Of a stretch of 64,000 bases of DNA, positions 23,869 to 33,251 are shown piece after piece. The stretch is taken from assembly GCA_050950025.1 (NCBI GenBank), contig JBMNGW010000009.1, positions 62,001 through 126,000 of the forward strand, written 5' to 3'. Position 1 is the first letter of the stretch, and the number at the start of each line of letters is the position of its first letter. Below the pieces are notes generated by a model. The model saw only the letters and a program-made list of their open reading frames with translations, searched no databases and was not told where the DNA came from. The translations under genes and the position numbers were made by a program. The stretch is from JBMNGW01 sp050950025. GTDB taxonomy: Bacteria > Spirochaetota > Spirochaetia > Sphaerochaetales > Sphaerochaetaceae.

Positions 23869-25272
23869 TCATGGCTCATACTCTATGGTGTTACAGGAAT
23901 TTCTCATAACACTCCTTAGGCTCTCAACACTCATCTGCGGATGGGTATACATCAACTGAGCCGCAATCGCTCCCATACTGGTAGCTTCGACAGGGCCTGC
24001 TAGCACTTTCATCCCTGTCAAAGAAGCTGTTAAAGCATTTACATGACTGTTTTGCGAGCCTCCGCCAATAATGTGAAGCGTGTTGTACTGTTTGCCGATA
24101 ATCTGTTGCAAGGCGCTAAGAGCTTGCTCATAGCTATGAGCGAGGGCATAATAAGCGCTGGCAATAATATCTTCGTTACTGTTCAGCTTGGTCAATTTGC
24201 CAATAGCTTGCATCATCGATACAGGATGATAAAGCGACTCATCATTAACATCAAATGAGATACGAGATCCCTTTTTGCTTGCTTGAGCCATTGCCACCAA
24301 CTGGTCCCAACTCACTTTTTCTCCTTTTTCTGCTTCCAATTCCCGCTTAATTCGCTGCATCAAATGCATCCCGGCAGAATTTTTCAGCAATGTAATGGCT
24401 CCATGTAGCCCCCCTTCATTGGAAAAACCCGCCTCCATCACCTGCCGATTAATAATCGGCTCATCAACAACCGTGCCGATTAACGACCATGTGCCGGAGC
24501 TGATCCACAATGAGTTTTCATGTTCAGATGGGACACTTGCCACTGCCGAAGCAGTATCGTGGGAGGGAACTGAAACAGCAATCAGAGGGGGAATATCGTA
24601 CAATTTTTGTAATTCTTCTTTAAGAACCCCCCTCTTTTTACCATGTCCCACTAAAGGCGCAAACAGATTTTTATCCAACTCATGAGCAGAAAGCACCTCA
24701 TCGCTATAATCACGACGACGCATGTCTAGCAATTCTGTTGTGCTGGCAATGGAAATTTCAGTGTTCATTTCTCCGGTAAACAGATAATTGAGCAGATCGG
24801 GAGTCAGCAGCACTTTGTGAGCTTGCTGCAGATATTCTGGCATCAAAGCTCTGATTCCCAACAATTGATATAAGGAGTTCATCGGCAGGTTCTGAATACC
24901 GGTTTGCTGAAACAACTGCTCCAACTCCCTGCTGCTTTTTTGTTTCATCCCCCTCATCCCAACGCTGTTGCGGTAGCTAAGCGGATTACCCAACAAATCA
25001 CCAGAGGCACCGATTAAGCCAAAGTCGATACCCCACGTGGAAATACCAAACGTCGTGATATCTGGGTAGAGCGAGCACGCTTGTTCCATCCCCCGTAACA
25101 GCTCATGGAAAATGGAGAGGATATTCCAATGATCGAAACGGACTCCTCGAAACTCTTGGTTGGGTACTTGGCGCAGTACCTCAAGTTCAATTTTATGGCC
25201 GTCAAATCTTCCGACCACTGTCCGCAAAGACGAGTTTCCGCAATCAAACGCCAAATAATGCTGTTCTTTCAT
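23869..25272 (-). CDS. rhaB: Rhamnulokinase-like FGGY carbohydrate kinase
   Basis: 467 aa. Two-domain sugar kinase: phosphate motif FDCGNSSLRTVVGRFDG at the N-terminus, STWGIDFGLI, then SVPSHDTASAV, SSGTWSLIGTVV and GFSNEGGLHGAITLLKNSAG, which fit the rhamnulokinase branch, and the adenosine motif HIIGGGSQN near 395. Rhamnulokinase phosphorylates L-rhamnulose at C1. No isomerase or aldolase gene is adjacent, so the sugar could also be another 6-deoxyketose such as fuculose. Confidence 0.82.
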   Translation of the reverse strand: MKEQHYLAFDCGNSSLRTVVGRFDGHKIELEVLRQVPNQEFRGVRFDHWNILSIFHELLRGMEQACSLYPDITTFGISTWGIDFGLIGASGDLLGNPLSYRNSVGMRGMKQKSSRELEQLFQQTGIQNLPMNSLYQLLGIRALMPEYLQQAHKVLLTPDLLNYLFTGEMNTEISIASTTELLDMRRRDYSDEVLSAHELDKNLFAPLVGHGKKRGVLKEELQKLYDIPPLIAVSVPSHDTASAVASVPSEHENSLWISSGTWSLIGTVVDEPIINRQVMEAGFSNEGGLHGAITLLKNSAGMHLMQRIKRELEAEKGEKVSWDQLVAMAQASKKGSRISFDVNDESLYHPVSMMQAIGKLTKLNSNEDIIASAYYALAHSYEQALSALQQIIGKQYNTLHIIGGGSQNSHVNALTASLTGMKVLAGPVEATSMGAIAAQLMYTHPQMSVESLRSVMRNSCNTIEYEP

Positions 25273-25352
25273 CTTCGATCCACCTTATTTCTATCATACC
25301 AAATTTTTCCCAAGCTGTTTGCATAAATGTAATTTTCGTGTACAAAAGAACC

Positions 25353-25877
25353 ATGATGTCTGTCGATGTGCAACCGTTGAGCTTAGCTCACATTCCAGCT
25401 CTGATGGCTTTGGAAAAAAGGGCCTTTGCTCCCTCGGTGTGTGAAGACCAAGCCATATATGAACAGCGAATTGCTTTGTTCGAAGCAGGCAATCTTGGTT
25501 TTTTCCACGACCAGAGACTTATCGGTTTTTTTTGCAGTGAATTGTGGGGTTATCAACAAAGCTATGAGAAAGACCGCTTTGCCCTTTCTCATTCCCCGGG
25601 ACTGTTCCACTGTTCTTTAGGAACTGAGCTGTATATCTCCAGCTTTGCCGTTGATGCCAACCAAAGAACTGTGTTGAGGGGGAAAAAGGCTTTTTCCTTA
25701 GCAATGGAATACATACAAAAAAGAGTTGCCATCCAAAGTGCCGTTTTAGTCGTCAGTGAAAAATGGGAAGCAGCAAAAGCACTGTACCGCTGGTGGGGAT
25801 TTACAGAGATTGGTTCTTTGGAAAAAGGGCTTGGTGATGATACAGCACTGATTATGCGCTGTGAGTCTCTTAGCTGA
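25353..25877 (+). CDS. GNAT-family N-acetyltransferase
   Basis: 174 aa, resembling RimI-type acetyltransferases. YISSFAVDANQRTVLRGKKAFSLAMEYIQ carries the acetyl-CoA loop region in a variant form (usual R/Q-x-x-G-x-G/A), and EAAKALYRWWGFTEIG is the conserved C-terminal motif. Start ATG 25353 lacks a ribosome site; TACAAA ends 6 nt upstream. The acceptor is unknown. The 3' end overlaps the Na/Pi cotransporter gene by 8 bp. Confidence 0.8.
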   Translation: MMSVDVQPLSLAHIPALMALEKRAFAPSVCEDQAIYEQRIALFEAGNLGFFHDQRLIGFFCSELWGYQQSYEKDRFALSHSPGLFHCSLGTELYISSFAVDANQRTVLRGKKAFSLAMEYIQKRVAIQSAVLVVSEKWEAAKALYRWWGFTEIGSLEKGLGDDTALIMRCESLS

Positions 25878-27537
25878 TCCGTTGGATCCCTTGCACAATA
25901 TTCAAACAGTGGTCTCCGATTTGCTCTACATGGCGTACAATTTCAATAAATAGCAGCTCCGCTTTGACGTTCGAACCGTGCTGCAATCGCTCAGAGGACT
26001 CTTCTTTGAGTAAGTTGCGCATCGTGTTAATCTCATCTTCCAGTCGGTAGGCTACTGCCATACTTTCGCTACTGACATGCTCATTCAAATGACTTCTGAT
26101 GAAGCGGAGAAACCGTTGAACCAAATCGACATAGGGTTGCAGGCTTTCTATCATATGCGCCTCTATTTCGATATTCTGGGTCATCCTCCGTTCCGATAAA
26201 AGCATTAAGTTGTAGCAGCTGTCTCCAACGCTTTCCAGTTCATTGGTAATGCGAATCATCCCATGAACATGGCGGGCACTTAAGGAGTTCATCGTATCCA
26301 TACTGCATTGAGAAAGGAACTTAGTGATCTCCTCCTGCATTTGGTCGGTACGATCTTCCATCTCTTTTTGACGGTCAATCTCTTCTTGGGAAGCCTCTTC
26401 TCCGTTGCTAAAAAAGGTCCAAAAACGGCCGAACATTTCAGCTATGATATCGCCCATTTTCAACAGCTCTCGTTTGACTGTCAGTAAATACAGCTCGGGA
26501 GTGTCGCGCAACGTCGCTTTGATATAGCGCAACGTATAAGGCCCCTCACTTTTTTCATCTCCGGGAACAAGCTTTGTCACCAGGCGGGCGAAAAAGGGGA
26601 GAAAGAAACTGCAAATGATGGTGTTGACCAAATTAAAGAGTGTGTGAAACATCGCTAAGTGCAGCGGCAAATAAGAGGCGCTGTTAGGTCCGAACACTTT
26701 TCCCGGAACTAGCACATCAATAAAATGGAGAAACGGCAGAAAAATAGGAGTCATCCACACTACTCCAAAGATGTTGAACAAGGTATGAGCTCGTCCGGCT
26801 CGGCGGGCATTAAGACTGGTTCCCAGCGAAGCAATGTTGGCTGACAACGTTGTTCCGATGTTTTCTCCTAAAATAATGGCAGCTGCCGTCGGATAATCGA
26901 TCCATCCAAAAAACCCCAAAGCGAGGGTAATCGCCACGGCAGCCGAAGAAGCTTGCAATAAAATAGAGAGCACTATGCCCACGATAATGAACAATAGATA
27001 CGAGAGCAAACCGTAGCTTGAGATATTTTGTAAAAACAGGAAGACTTTGGGATACTCACTTATCGTAGGAATTGAGCTCTTTAAAAAATTGAGTCCCACA
27101 AAAAGGAGCCCAAAACCGATAAGAGCCTCACCTAAATTTCGTTTGTTTAACTGCTTGATTATCAACAGCACAAAGCCCAATCCAATAAGGGTCAGAGGCA
27201 AAAATGTCAAATGAACTTGAAATCCAAAGAAAGCGACGATCCAACCGGTAATGGTGGTTCCGATGTTGGCTCCCATAATAACACTGATGGCTTGTCCCAA
27301 CTGCAGCAGCCCTGAGTTAACAAAACTGACTACCATAACCGTCGTTGCAGTTGAAGACTGAATGATGGCGGTAATGGCACTGCCGGCAACTATGGAAGCG
27401 AAGCGGTTGCCTGTCATATGGTTAAGCACCGATTGCAACCTCTCCCCAGAAACTTTCTGGATGCCGTCGCTCATAATCATCATGCCATAGAGGAACAAAC
27501 CTAAACTGCCAATAACCAATAGCGTCTGATAAACCAT
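25870..27537 (-). CDS. Na+/phosphate cotransporter with PhoU-like C-terminal domain
   Basis: 555 aa. Two inverted Na_Pi_cotrans repeats with the QSST signature: AITAIIQSSTATTVMVVSFV near the N-terminus and ILLQASSAAVAITLALGF (QASS) in the second; EN/AN-IGTT motifs follow each. Residues after about 340 form a PhoU-like helical region. ATG 27537 has GGAG at 5 nt; an upstream in-frame start lacks one. Imports phosphate with sodium, or controls cytosolic phosphate. Confidence 0.9.
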   Translation of the reverse strand: MVYQTLLVIGSLGLFLYGMMIMSDGIQKVSGERLQSVLNHMTGNRFASIVAGSAITAIIQSSTATTVMVVSFVNSGLLQLGQAISVIMGANIGTTITGWIVAFFGFQVHLTFLPLTLIGLGFVLLIIKQLNKRNLGEALIGFGLLFVGLNFLKSSIPTISEYPKVFLFLQNISSYGLLSYLLFIIVGIVLSILLQASSAAVAITLALGFFGWIDYPTAAAIILGENIGTTLSANIASLGTSLNARRAGRAHTLFNIFGVVWMTPIFLPFLHFIDVLVPGKVFGPNSASYLPLHLAMFHTLFNLVNTIICSFFLPFFARLVTKLVPGDEKSEGPYTLRYIKATLRDTPELYLLTVKRELLKMGDIIAEMFGRFWTFFSNGEEASQEEIDRQKEMEDRTDQMQEEITKFLSQCSMDTMNSLSARHVHGMIRITNELESVGDSCYNLMLLSERRMTQNIEIEAHMIESLQPYVDLVQRFLRFIRSHLNEHVSSESMAVAYRLEDEINTMRNLLKEESSERLQHGSNVKAELLFIEIVRHVEQIGDHCLNIVQGIQRIS

Positions 27538-27597
27538 CCACTCTCCTACGGAATCGGCCTCAGAGTAGCAAAGTAACTTCATTTTGAAAAGGGGGCT

Positions 27598-28782
27598 TCA
27601 GATACGTGTGGGATCAACATCCTTCTCATAATCGATTGATTCAAAACCAAAACCGTGGATATGGTCGTATTGGCGCCGAAATCCATCAAGGTCACCTTCA
27701 GCCAAGGGTTTCCCCTCTTGTTGCAATTTCCAGCGTCTTTGCACCTCTAATTGCACCTGAGGTTTCATTTCCCAATCATCGAGGCGGATTCTCCCCTCTT
27801 TATCTAAAGGAATCTCTTTTTTACCGTATAAGCGTTGATCAAAAAGACGGCTCATCTGCTCAATACACTCTTCATGAAGTGCTTGTTCTTTCATCACTTT
27901 GTATAACAGAGCAATATACAAAGGGACAACCGGAATAACGGCACTGGCACGGGTAACCACCGCTTTATTTACCGATACTAAAGCCCTTCCTCCAATCGTT
28001 TGCAATAAAGCAGTAATCTTTTTAGCACTGGCTTCCAAATGCTCTTTAGCTTTGCCAATCGTCCCATCACGATACATTGGGTGGGTCATCTGAGGACCGA
28101 TATAGGAAAAAGCTACTGTAATAAAGTTTTCGGCAAGGAGGTTCCGTTTGGCTAAGAATTCAATCCACCGTTGCCAATCCTCTCCGCCCATCACTTTGAT
28201 GGTCTGTTCAACTTGATCCTCTTGTGCCGGTTCAATAGTTGCCTGCTCTATCAGTCCACTTTGCATATCAAGGGACAAAGCACTGTAGGTTTTGCCAATA
28301 GGCTTAATTACCGAGTGGTAGACTTCTTTTGTATCCGGATCGGTTCGCAACGGAGATGCAACACTGTAGATGATTAAATCGACTTGCCCTAAGTGGGTGG
28401 CAATCAGATCGGCAGTTGCTTCTTTTGTCTGGTCGCTAAACGCATCGGCATACAAGCTGCGGGCAAACAGACCCCGCTTGGTCGCCTCTTTTTCAAAAGC
28501 CTCAGTGTTGTACCATCCGGCAGTCGCCACTTTATTTTCACTGGGCTCTCTTTCGACCGATACGTTTATGGTAGCAGAACCTGCACCGATAGCTGCCACA
28601 ATGCGGGCTGCCAACCCATACCCAGTCGAACCGCCGACAATGAGGACCCGTTTAGGATACAAAGAAGCAGAGGGACTGGGGTGTTGCTCCACATAAGCAA
28701 TCTGATTTTGGACATCCTGGGCACAGCCGAGGGGGTGAGCCGTCAAAGAGACGTTTCTCATAATTTTTTGCTTGATAATCAT
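27598..28782 (-). CDS. fabV: FabV-type enoyl-[ACP]/trans-2-enoyl-CoA reductase
   Basis: 394 aa NADH-dependent enoyl reductase completing each fatty-acid elongation round. Starts MIIKQKIMRNVSLTAHPLGC, the typical FabV opening; nucleotide-binding VLIVGGSTGYGLAARI; active-site Y-X8-K in HPMYRDGTIGKAK. Start ATG 28782 overlaps the fabZ stop as ATGA; the longer ORF from 28812 runs into fabZ. It takes the place of FabI/FabK in this cluster. Confidence 0.95.
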   Translation of the reverse strand: MIIKQKIMRNVSLTAHPLGCAQDVQNQIAYVEQHPSPSASLYPKRVLIVGGSTGYGLAARIVAAIGAGSATINVSVEREPSENKVATAGWYNTEAFEKEATKRGLFARSLYADAFSDQTKEATADLIATHLGQVDLIIYSVASPLRTDPDTKEVYHSVIKPIGKTYSALSLDMQSGLIEQATIEPAQEDQVEQTIKVMGGEDWQRWIEFLAKRNLLAENFITVAFSYIGPQMTHPMYRDGTIGKAKEHLEASAKKITALLQTIGGRALVSVNKAVVTRASAVIPVVPLYIALLYKVMKEQALHEECIEQMSRLFDQRLYGKKEIPLDKEGRIRLDDWEMKPQVQLEVQRRWKLQQEGKPLAEGDLDGFRRQYDHIHGFGFESIDYEKDVDPTRI

Positions 28783-29222
28783 CCTTTTTCTCCACCTTCG
28801 GTAATAATACACATCCAGGTTGCTTCAGCACATAGCTGACCATCAACGGTAATGGTTCCACTTTGGCGCATCATCTGAGCTGAAACACGCAGATTTTTAA
28901 CCTCTACCACAGCTGTGTCGCCAGGGCGTACTTGATTACGAAACTTCGCCTTCTCGATAGAAGCCAGAGCAAAAATAGCTCCTTTAGGCAAAACCCCCAA
29001 CTGATTTAGCCCCGCTCCCCCACATTGGGCCATCGTTTCTAATAGCAACACTCCCGGTACAACCGGATACGAGGGAAAGTGGCCTTTGAACACAGGCTCA
29101 CTGGGATCAAAGTAGCGAGAGCCGACAATCTTCTTATCGGTGGCTTCAAGTAACTGATCAAGATAGACAAAAGGGGTGCGGTGCGGCAGCAGTTCTGCAA
29201 TCGGTTCAAAAACAGTTCCCAT
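28779..29222 (-). CDS. fabZ: 3-hydroxyacyl-[ACP] dehydratase FabZ
   Basis: 147 aa hot-dog fold enzyme dehydrating 3-hydroxyacyl-ACP. Active site GHFPSYPVVPGVLLLETMAQ with H48 and E62. It lies between fabF (8 bp upstream) and fabV (4-nt overlap). Confidence 0.95.
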   Translation of the reverse strand: MGTVFEPIAELLPHRTPFVYLDQLLEATDKKIVGSRYFDPSEPVFKGHFPSYPVVPGVLLLETMAQCGGAGLNQLGVLPKGAIFALASIEKAKFRNQVRPGDTAVVEVKNLRVSAQMMRQSGTITVDGQLCAEATWMCIITEGGEKG

Positions 29223-29230
29223 TTTTCCTC

Positions 29231-30484
29231 CTACCTAGGATATGCGGCAATGACTAAGGCTCCGTTGTGTCCTCCGAAGCCCAAGGATTCACTTAATGCA
29301 TATCGAATAACTTTATGTTCTCCTTGATTGGGGACATAGTCAAGGTCGCATTCAGGGTCAGCATTAGTCAGATTTAGGGTACAAGGCACAAAGGAATCTC
29401 TGATAGCCAGCACGCAAATAATAGCTTCCACTGCCCCCGCTGCCGCTATCAGATGAGCTGTCATAGATTTAGTGGAAGAAATCTTTAACTGTGCAGCATG
29501 TTCTTTGAACAACCCTTTGATGGCTTTGGTCTCCATAACATCATTGGCAAGTGTGCTAGTTCCATGAGCATTAAGATAATCAATTTGAGAGGGTTCAATT
29601 CCCGCTCTTTGGATAGCCAACTCCATCGCCCTTTTAGCCCCGCTTCCTTCAGGATCGGGAGCTGTTAAATGAAACGCGTCACAGGTTTGTCCATAACCGA
29701 CAATTTCGGCAAAAATCGTGGCATTCCGTTTTTTGGCATGTTCAAGTTCTTCAATGACCAACATACCTGCTCCCTCTCCGATAACAAACCCATCTCGCTT
29801 AGCATCAAAAGGGCGACAGGCGAGCTGGGGAGTATCGTTATAAGCAGTTGAAAGGGCCTGAATGCGGCAAAAACCGGCTACTGCCAACTTGGTGATAGCC
29901 GCTTCGGTGCCTCCGGTCAGCGCAATATCGGCCAGCCCCCACTGTACAGCCTGAAAAGCCTCGCCGATGGCGTCGGTACCTGAAGCACAAGCAGTGACGG
30001 TGGTATGACATGGTCCTAAAAACCCGAATTTCAGCGCAACGTTACCGGCTGCTTCGTTAGCAATAAGTTTGGGAATCGTCAGAGGGGCCACTGCCCGAGG
30101 CCCTTTTTCAAAAAGTTTGGCCAAATTTTCTTCCACTACTTCAAACCCGCCGATGCCGTTACCAACATAGACTGCAGCTCGTAGCGGATCGTATCCTCCC
30201 TCCCCTTTGGGTCCCAAGCCGGCTTGCCTCATTGCTTGGGTTGCCGCATGAGTGGCAAAAAGGGTGAATTCGGCCATTGAGCGACACTCTTTGCGATCTA
30301 AAAGATCAGTAGGGTCAAAATCGGTAACCTCAGCGGCAATTTGGGACGGATAATCGGTACAATCAAATTTTGTCAATTTCCCGATGCCGCTTTGCCCCGC
30401 TTTAATCCGTTGCCAAAAACTCTCAATATCGGTACCAAGAGGGTTCACTGTCCCCATTCCCGTAATGACTACTCGTCTTTTCAT
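29231..30484 (-). CDS. fabF: 3-oxoacyl-[ACP] synthase II FabF
   Basis: 417 aa condensing enzyme for elongation. Catalytic Cys166 in TACASGTDAIGEAF, His in NAHGTSTLAND and His in STKSMTAHLIAAAGAVE, ending SLGFGGHNGALV. Start ATG 30484 with AGGAG close upstream and 7 bp after the fabG stop. A longer in-frame ORF extends into fabG and is discarded. Confidence 0.96.
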   Translation of the reverse strand: MKRRVVITGMGTVNPLGTDIESFWQRIKAGQSGIGKLTKFDCTDYPSQIAAEVTDFDPTDLLDRKECRSMAEFTLFATHAATQAMRQAGLGPKGEGGYDPLRAAVYVGNGIGGFEVVEENLAKLFEKGPRAVAPLTIPKLIANEAAGNVALKFGFLGPCHTTVTACASGTDAIGEAFQAVQWGLADIALTGGTEAAITKLAVAGFCRIQALSTAYNDTPQLACRPFDAKRDGFVIGEGAGMLVIEELEHAKKRNATIFAEIVGYGQTCDAFHLTAPDPEGSGAKRAMELAIQRAGIEPSQIDYLNAHGTSTLANDVMETKAIKGLFKEHAAQLKISSTKSMTAHLIAAAGAVEAIICVLAIRDSFVPCTLNLTNADPECDLDYVPNQGEHKVIRYALSESLGFGGHNGALVIAAYPR

Positions 30485-30491
30485 ACTCTCC

Positions 30492-31226
30492 TCACATCGA
30501 CATGCCGCCGTCGACTGACAGCACCTGTCCGGTGATATAGGAGGCCTCTTGACCGCATAAAAATACGACGGCTTTGGCCACTTCTTCCGCACTGCCGATA
30601 CGACCCAAAGGAATGGCATGTTTAAGCTGGCTTGCAGCCTCCGCTCCTAAGGCATCTGTCATCTCGGTTTCAATAAAACCGGGAGCGACCACATTCACTC
30701 GCACTCCGCGCCCGGCTAACTCTTTAGCCAAGCTTTTAGAGAACCCAATCACCCCCGCTTTGGATGCGGCATAATTGGTTTGTCCCCCGTTTCCCGATAG
30801 TCCGACCACACTGGAGATATTGACAATAGCTCCGCTGCGCTGGGCAATCATCAGACGACTAATAGCGCGGCATGTGAGAAATACCCCTTTTAAATTGACA
30901 GAAAGCACTTCATCCCACGCCTCTTCGCTCATGCGCATCAAAAGCCCGTCTTTCGTAATTCCGGCATTATTTACTAAGACATCGATTCGCGAAACAGAGG
31001 CTAAAATATGCTTAAGAGCTTGCTCTACAGATTCGCTGCTGCCGATATCACATTTAACCCAATGGGCCCTAGAAGAATCGACTTTCGCCAATGAACAGAG
31101 TGCTTGTGCCCCCTCGCCCTCACTGCGACTAAGATAAAAGACTTCCATTCCTTGTTGCAAAAGGTGTATGACAATCTGCTTGCCGATTCCTTTTGATCCG
31201 CCCGTTACAATGGCTGTTTTTCTCAT
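30492..31226 (-). CDS. fabG: 3-oxoacyl-[ACP] reductase FabG
   Basis: 244 aa short-chain dehydrogenase. NADP-binding TGGSKGIGKQI, NNAGITKDGLLMRM, catalytic Ser in ISSVVG and Y152-x3-K156 in YAASK, ending TGQVLSVDGGMSM: all FabG hallmarks. The start overlaps the fabD stop by 4 nt. Confidence 0.95.
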   Translation of the reverse strand: MRKTAIVTGGSKGIGKQIVIHLLQQGMEVFYLSRSEGEGAQALCSLAKVDSSRAHWVKCDIGSSESVEQALKHILASVSRIDVLVNNAGITKDGLLMRMSEEAWDEVLSVNLKGVFLTCRAISRLMIAQRSGAIVNISSVVGLSGNGGQTNYAASKAGVIGFSKSLAKELAGRGVRVNVVAPGFIETEMTDALGAEAASQLKHAIPLGRIGSAEEVAKAVVFLCGQEASYITGQVLSVDGGMSM

Positions 31227-32158
31227 CTTAACTCCCTTACTGTCGCTTCAATTGTTTCCCAGCTTTCACAGCTGTGACATGGTATGCCACTTGATAGTGA
31301 ATTCCACAATCCGCCAAGCACCTTCCCCGGCCCTATTTCTAAAGCAGCTGCTACCTTTTGCTCGCTGATTAGTGCTTGCATTATCTGAGTCCAACGCACC
31401 GGTTGAGATAGTTGGTCGATACACCCTTGTATAATCTGTTCTACACTTTGGGCCACCAAGCCGCTGACATTCAGATACACCGGTGTGTGCGGTTCTTTAA
31501 AATCCATTTGATGCACTATTTTTGCAAACTGCTTCTCTACTGTCAGCATAAAAGGGGTGTGAAAAGGCCCCGAGACCCTCAAAGGAATGACGCGCTTGGC
31601 TCCCAAGGCTTTTAACAAAGAAGAGGCTTGTTCAATTGAGCTAAGCGCTCCGCTGATAGTCAATTGAAACGGGCTGTTATCATTAGCACAATAAAGGTGC
31701 TCCAACCCCTCTTTTTCAATCATCTGCTTAACTTGGGCAAATCCCAGTCCCACCACAGCCGCCATACCCAACGGTCCAATCTGTTGCCTCACAATCTCAG
31801 TGGCTTGACCCATTAAAGTACTTCGCTCTTGGACTAACGTAAACAACTGCTCATCATCTAAAACCCCTGAGGCTGCATAAGCACTTAACTCTCCTAAGCT
31901 AAAGCCGCAATGACAAGAGGGGGTTATCCCCATCTGCTGAAGAACTAAGGTGCTGCTGCGATTGGCTAAGGTAATGGCCAACTGGGCCTCTTCTGTAACT
32001 TGGCTCCCTTTTTTCATAAGGCTAAGCATATCTAAGCTGGTGATGTCGCTAGCCAAATCAAACAAAGAGCGTACCTGCTTACTTTTGGCATATAAATCGA
32101 GGGCCATCCCCTCTTTTTGGGCCCCTTGTCCCGGATAACAGGCTCCTAATACTACCAT
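31223..32158 (-). CDS. fabD: Malonyl-CoA:ACP transacylase FabD
   Basis: 311 aa. Transfers malonyl from CoA to ACP. Opening YPGQGAQKEGM, nucleophile Ser87 in CGFSLGELSAYAASG, and GPFHTPFM with the catalytic His. The residue before the nucleophile is Phe instead of the usual His (GHSLGE). It overlaps fabH by 7 bp and fabG by 4 bp. Confidence 0.93.
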   Translation of the reverse strand: MVVLGACYPGQGAQKEGMALDLYAKSKQVRSLFDLASDITSLDMLSLMKKGSQVTEEAQLAITLANRSSTLVLQQMGITPSCHCGFSLGELSAYAASGVLDDEQLFTLVQERSTLMGQATEIVRQQIGPLGMAAVVGLGFAQVKQMIEKEGLEHLYCANDNSPFQLTISGALSSIEQASSLLKALGAKRVIPLRVSGPFHTPFMLTVEKQFAKIVHQMDFKEPHTPVYLNVSGLVAQSVEQIIQGCIDQLSQPVRWTQIMQALISEQKVAAALEIGPGKVLGGLWNSLSSGIPCHSCESWETIEATVRELR

Positions 32159-33138
32159 CGGATAAGGTTCCCCCCGTATGTCAAACCGGCTCCAAAACCG
32201 ACAGTCAGAACCAACATCCCTTTTAAGAGGACCTTTTTCTGCTCCATTTCCGCTAAAGCAATGGGTATGGAAGCTGCCGAAGTGTTGGCGTACTCAGCAA
32301 TGTTCATATAAAACTTCTTCTCTTCTATACCCAGTCTTTTAGCCGCACTTTTAATAATCCGGCTGTTGGCTTGATGCGGTACAATCCAATCGACTTCATC
32401 AATGGTAATACCATTGCGCATAAGAAGATTTTCAATCACATCGGTGATGGCTCGAACGGCAAAATTGTAGACAGCTCGTCCATTCATTTGCAGCTTCAGA
32501 ACCGATAACTCATCCTCTTGTTCATAAGGGGCACTGGTCCCCCCTTTGGGGACCATCAGGTGGGAAAAGCCGTTGCCTTCGGCATGCAGAACGCTGTCAA
32601 TCAACGAGCTGCTATTTTCTGCTTTTGCTACTAAAACGGCCCCTGCCCCATCTCCAAATAAGACGCAAGTATTACGATCGTCCCAGTTGGCAATGGCCGA
32701 CAATTTCTCTGATCCGATGACCAACACTGAGTTAACGCTATTGGCCAAAAGAAGACCTTTGGCTACTTCCACGGCATAAATAAAACCGGTACATCCGGCG
32801 GCCAAATCAAAAGCGGGAATGTTGTTAAGGCCCATTTTGTGTTGGACGACACAGGCTGTGGAAGGAAATCCCAGAAAATCTTGGGTTGCTGTGGCTACGA
32901 TGATAGCACCGATTGCACTGCGGTCTATCTGATAGGCTTGCAGCAAATTTTCGGTTGCCAGTACAGCCATATCACTGGTAGCCATCTGATCAGAGGCAAT
33001 ATGGCGGGCTTCAATTCCGGTATGTTCTCGAATCCACTGGTCGGTGGTATCGACAATGCGGGACAGCTCATCATTGCTAACGCGACGGGTGGGAATGTAA
33101 GAACCAACAGCAACTATTCCGATGCTTGAATGCTTCAT
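32152..33138 (-). CDS. fabH: 3-oxoacyl-[ACP] synthase III FabH
   Basis: 328 aa initiating condensing enzyme joining acetyl-CoA and malonyl-ACP. Catalytic triad visible: Cys116 in DLAAGCTGFIYAV, His in VPHQANSRII and Asn in AEYANTSAASIPIAL. First gene of the fabH-D-G-F-Z-V operon; GGAGG lies upstream of ATG 33138. It shares a divergent promoter region with accB. No acpP gene is found in the operon. Confidence 0.96.
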   Translation of the reverse strand: MKHSSIGIVAVGSYIPTRRVSNDELSRIVDTTDQWIREHTGIEARHIASDQMATSDMAVLATENLLQAYQIDRSAIGAIIVATATQDFLGFPSTACVVQHKMGLNNIPAFDLAAGCTGFIYAVEVAKGLLLANSVNSVLVIGSEKLSAIANWDDRNTCVLFGDGAGAVLVAKAENSSSLIDSVLHAEGNGFSHLMVPKGGTSAPYEQEDELSVLKLQMNGRAVYNFAVRAITDVIENLLMRNGITIDEVDWIVPHQANSRIIKSAAKRLGIEEKKFYMNIAEYANTSAASIPIALAEMEQKKVLLKGMLVLTVGFGAGLTYGGNLIRW

Positions 33139-33177
33139 GCAAGCCTCCTGACATTATTATTACAGTTTTTTTATTTT

Positions 33178-33231
33178 TGTCAATATTGACACATATAGGG
33201 TCTATTGTTACTATCCTGATTAACTAGTTAA
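33178..33231. promoter_or_regulatory. Shared divergent fab/acc promoter with palindromic -35 boxes
   Basis: TGTCAATATTGACA (33178-33191) is a perfect 14-bp palindrome. Its right side is the plus-strand TTGACA (33186-33191), followed after 17 bp by TACTAT (33209-33214) for accB. Its left side is the minus-strand TTGACA (33178-33183), followed by TAATAA-type -10 candidates for fabH. A second palindrome TTAACTAGTTAA (33220-33231) sits at the predicted accB start point. Confidence 0.8.
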
Positions 33232-33251
33232 CCCCCTCAAGGAGGCTTCAA

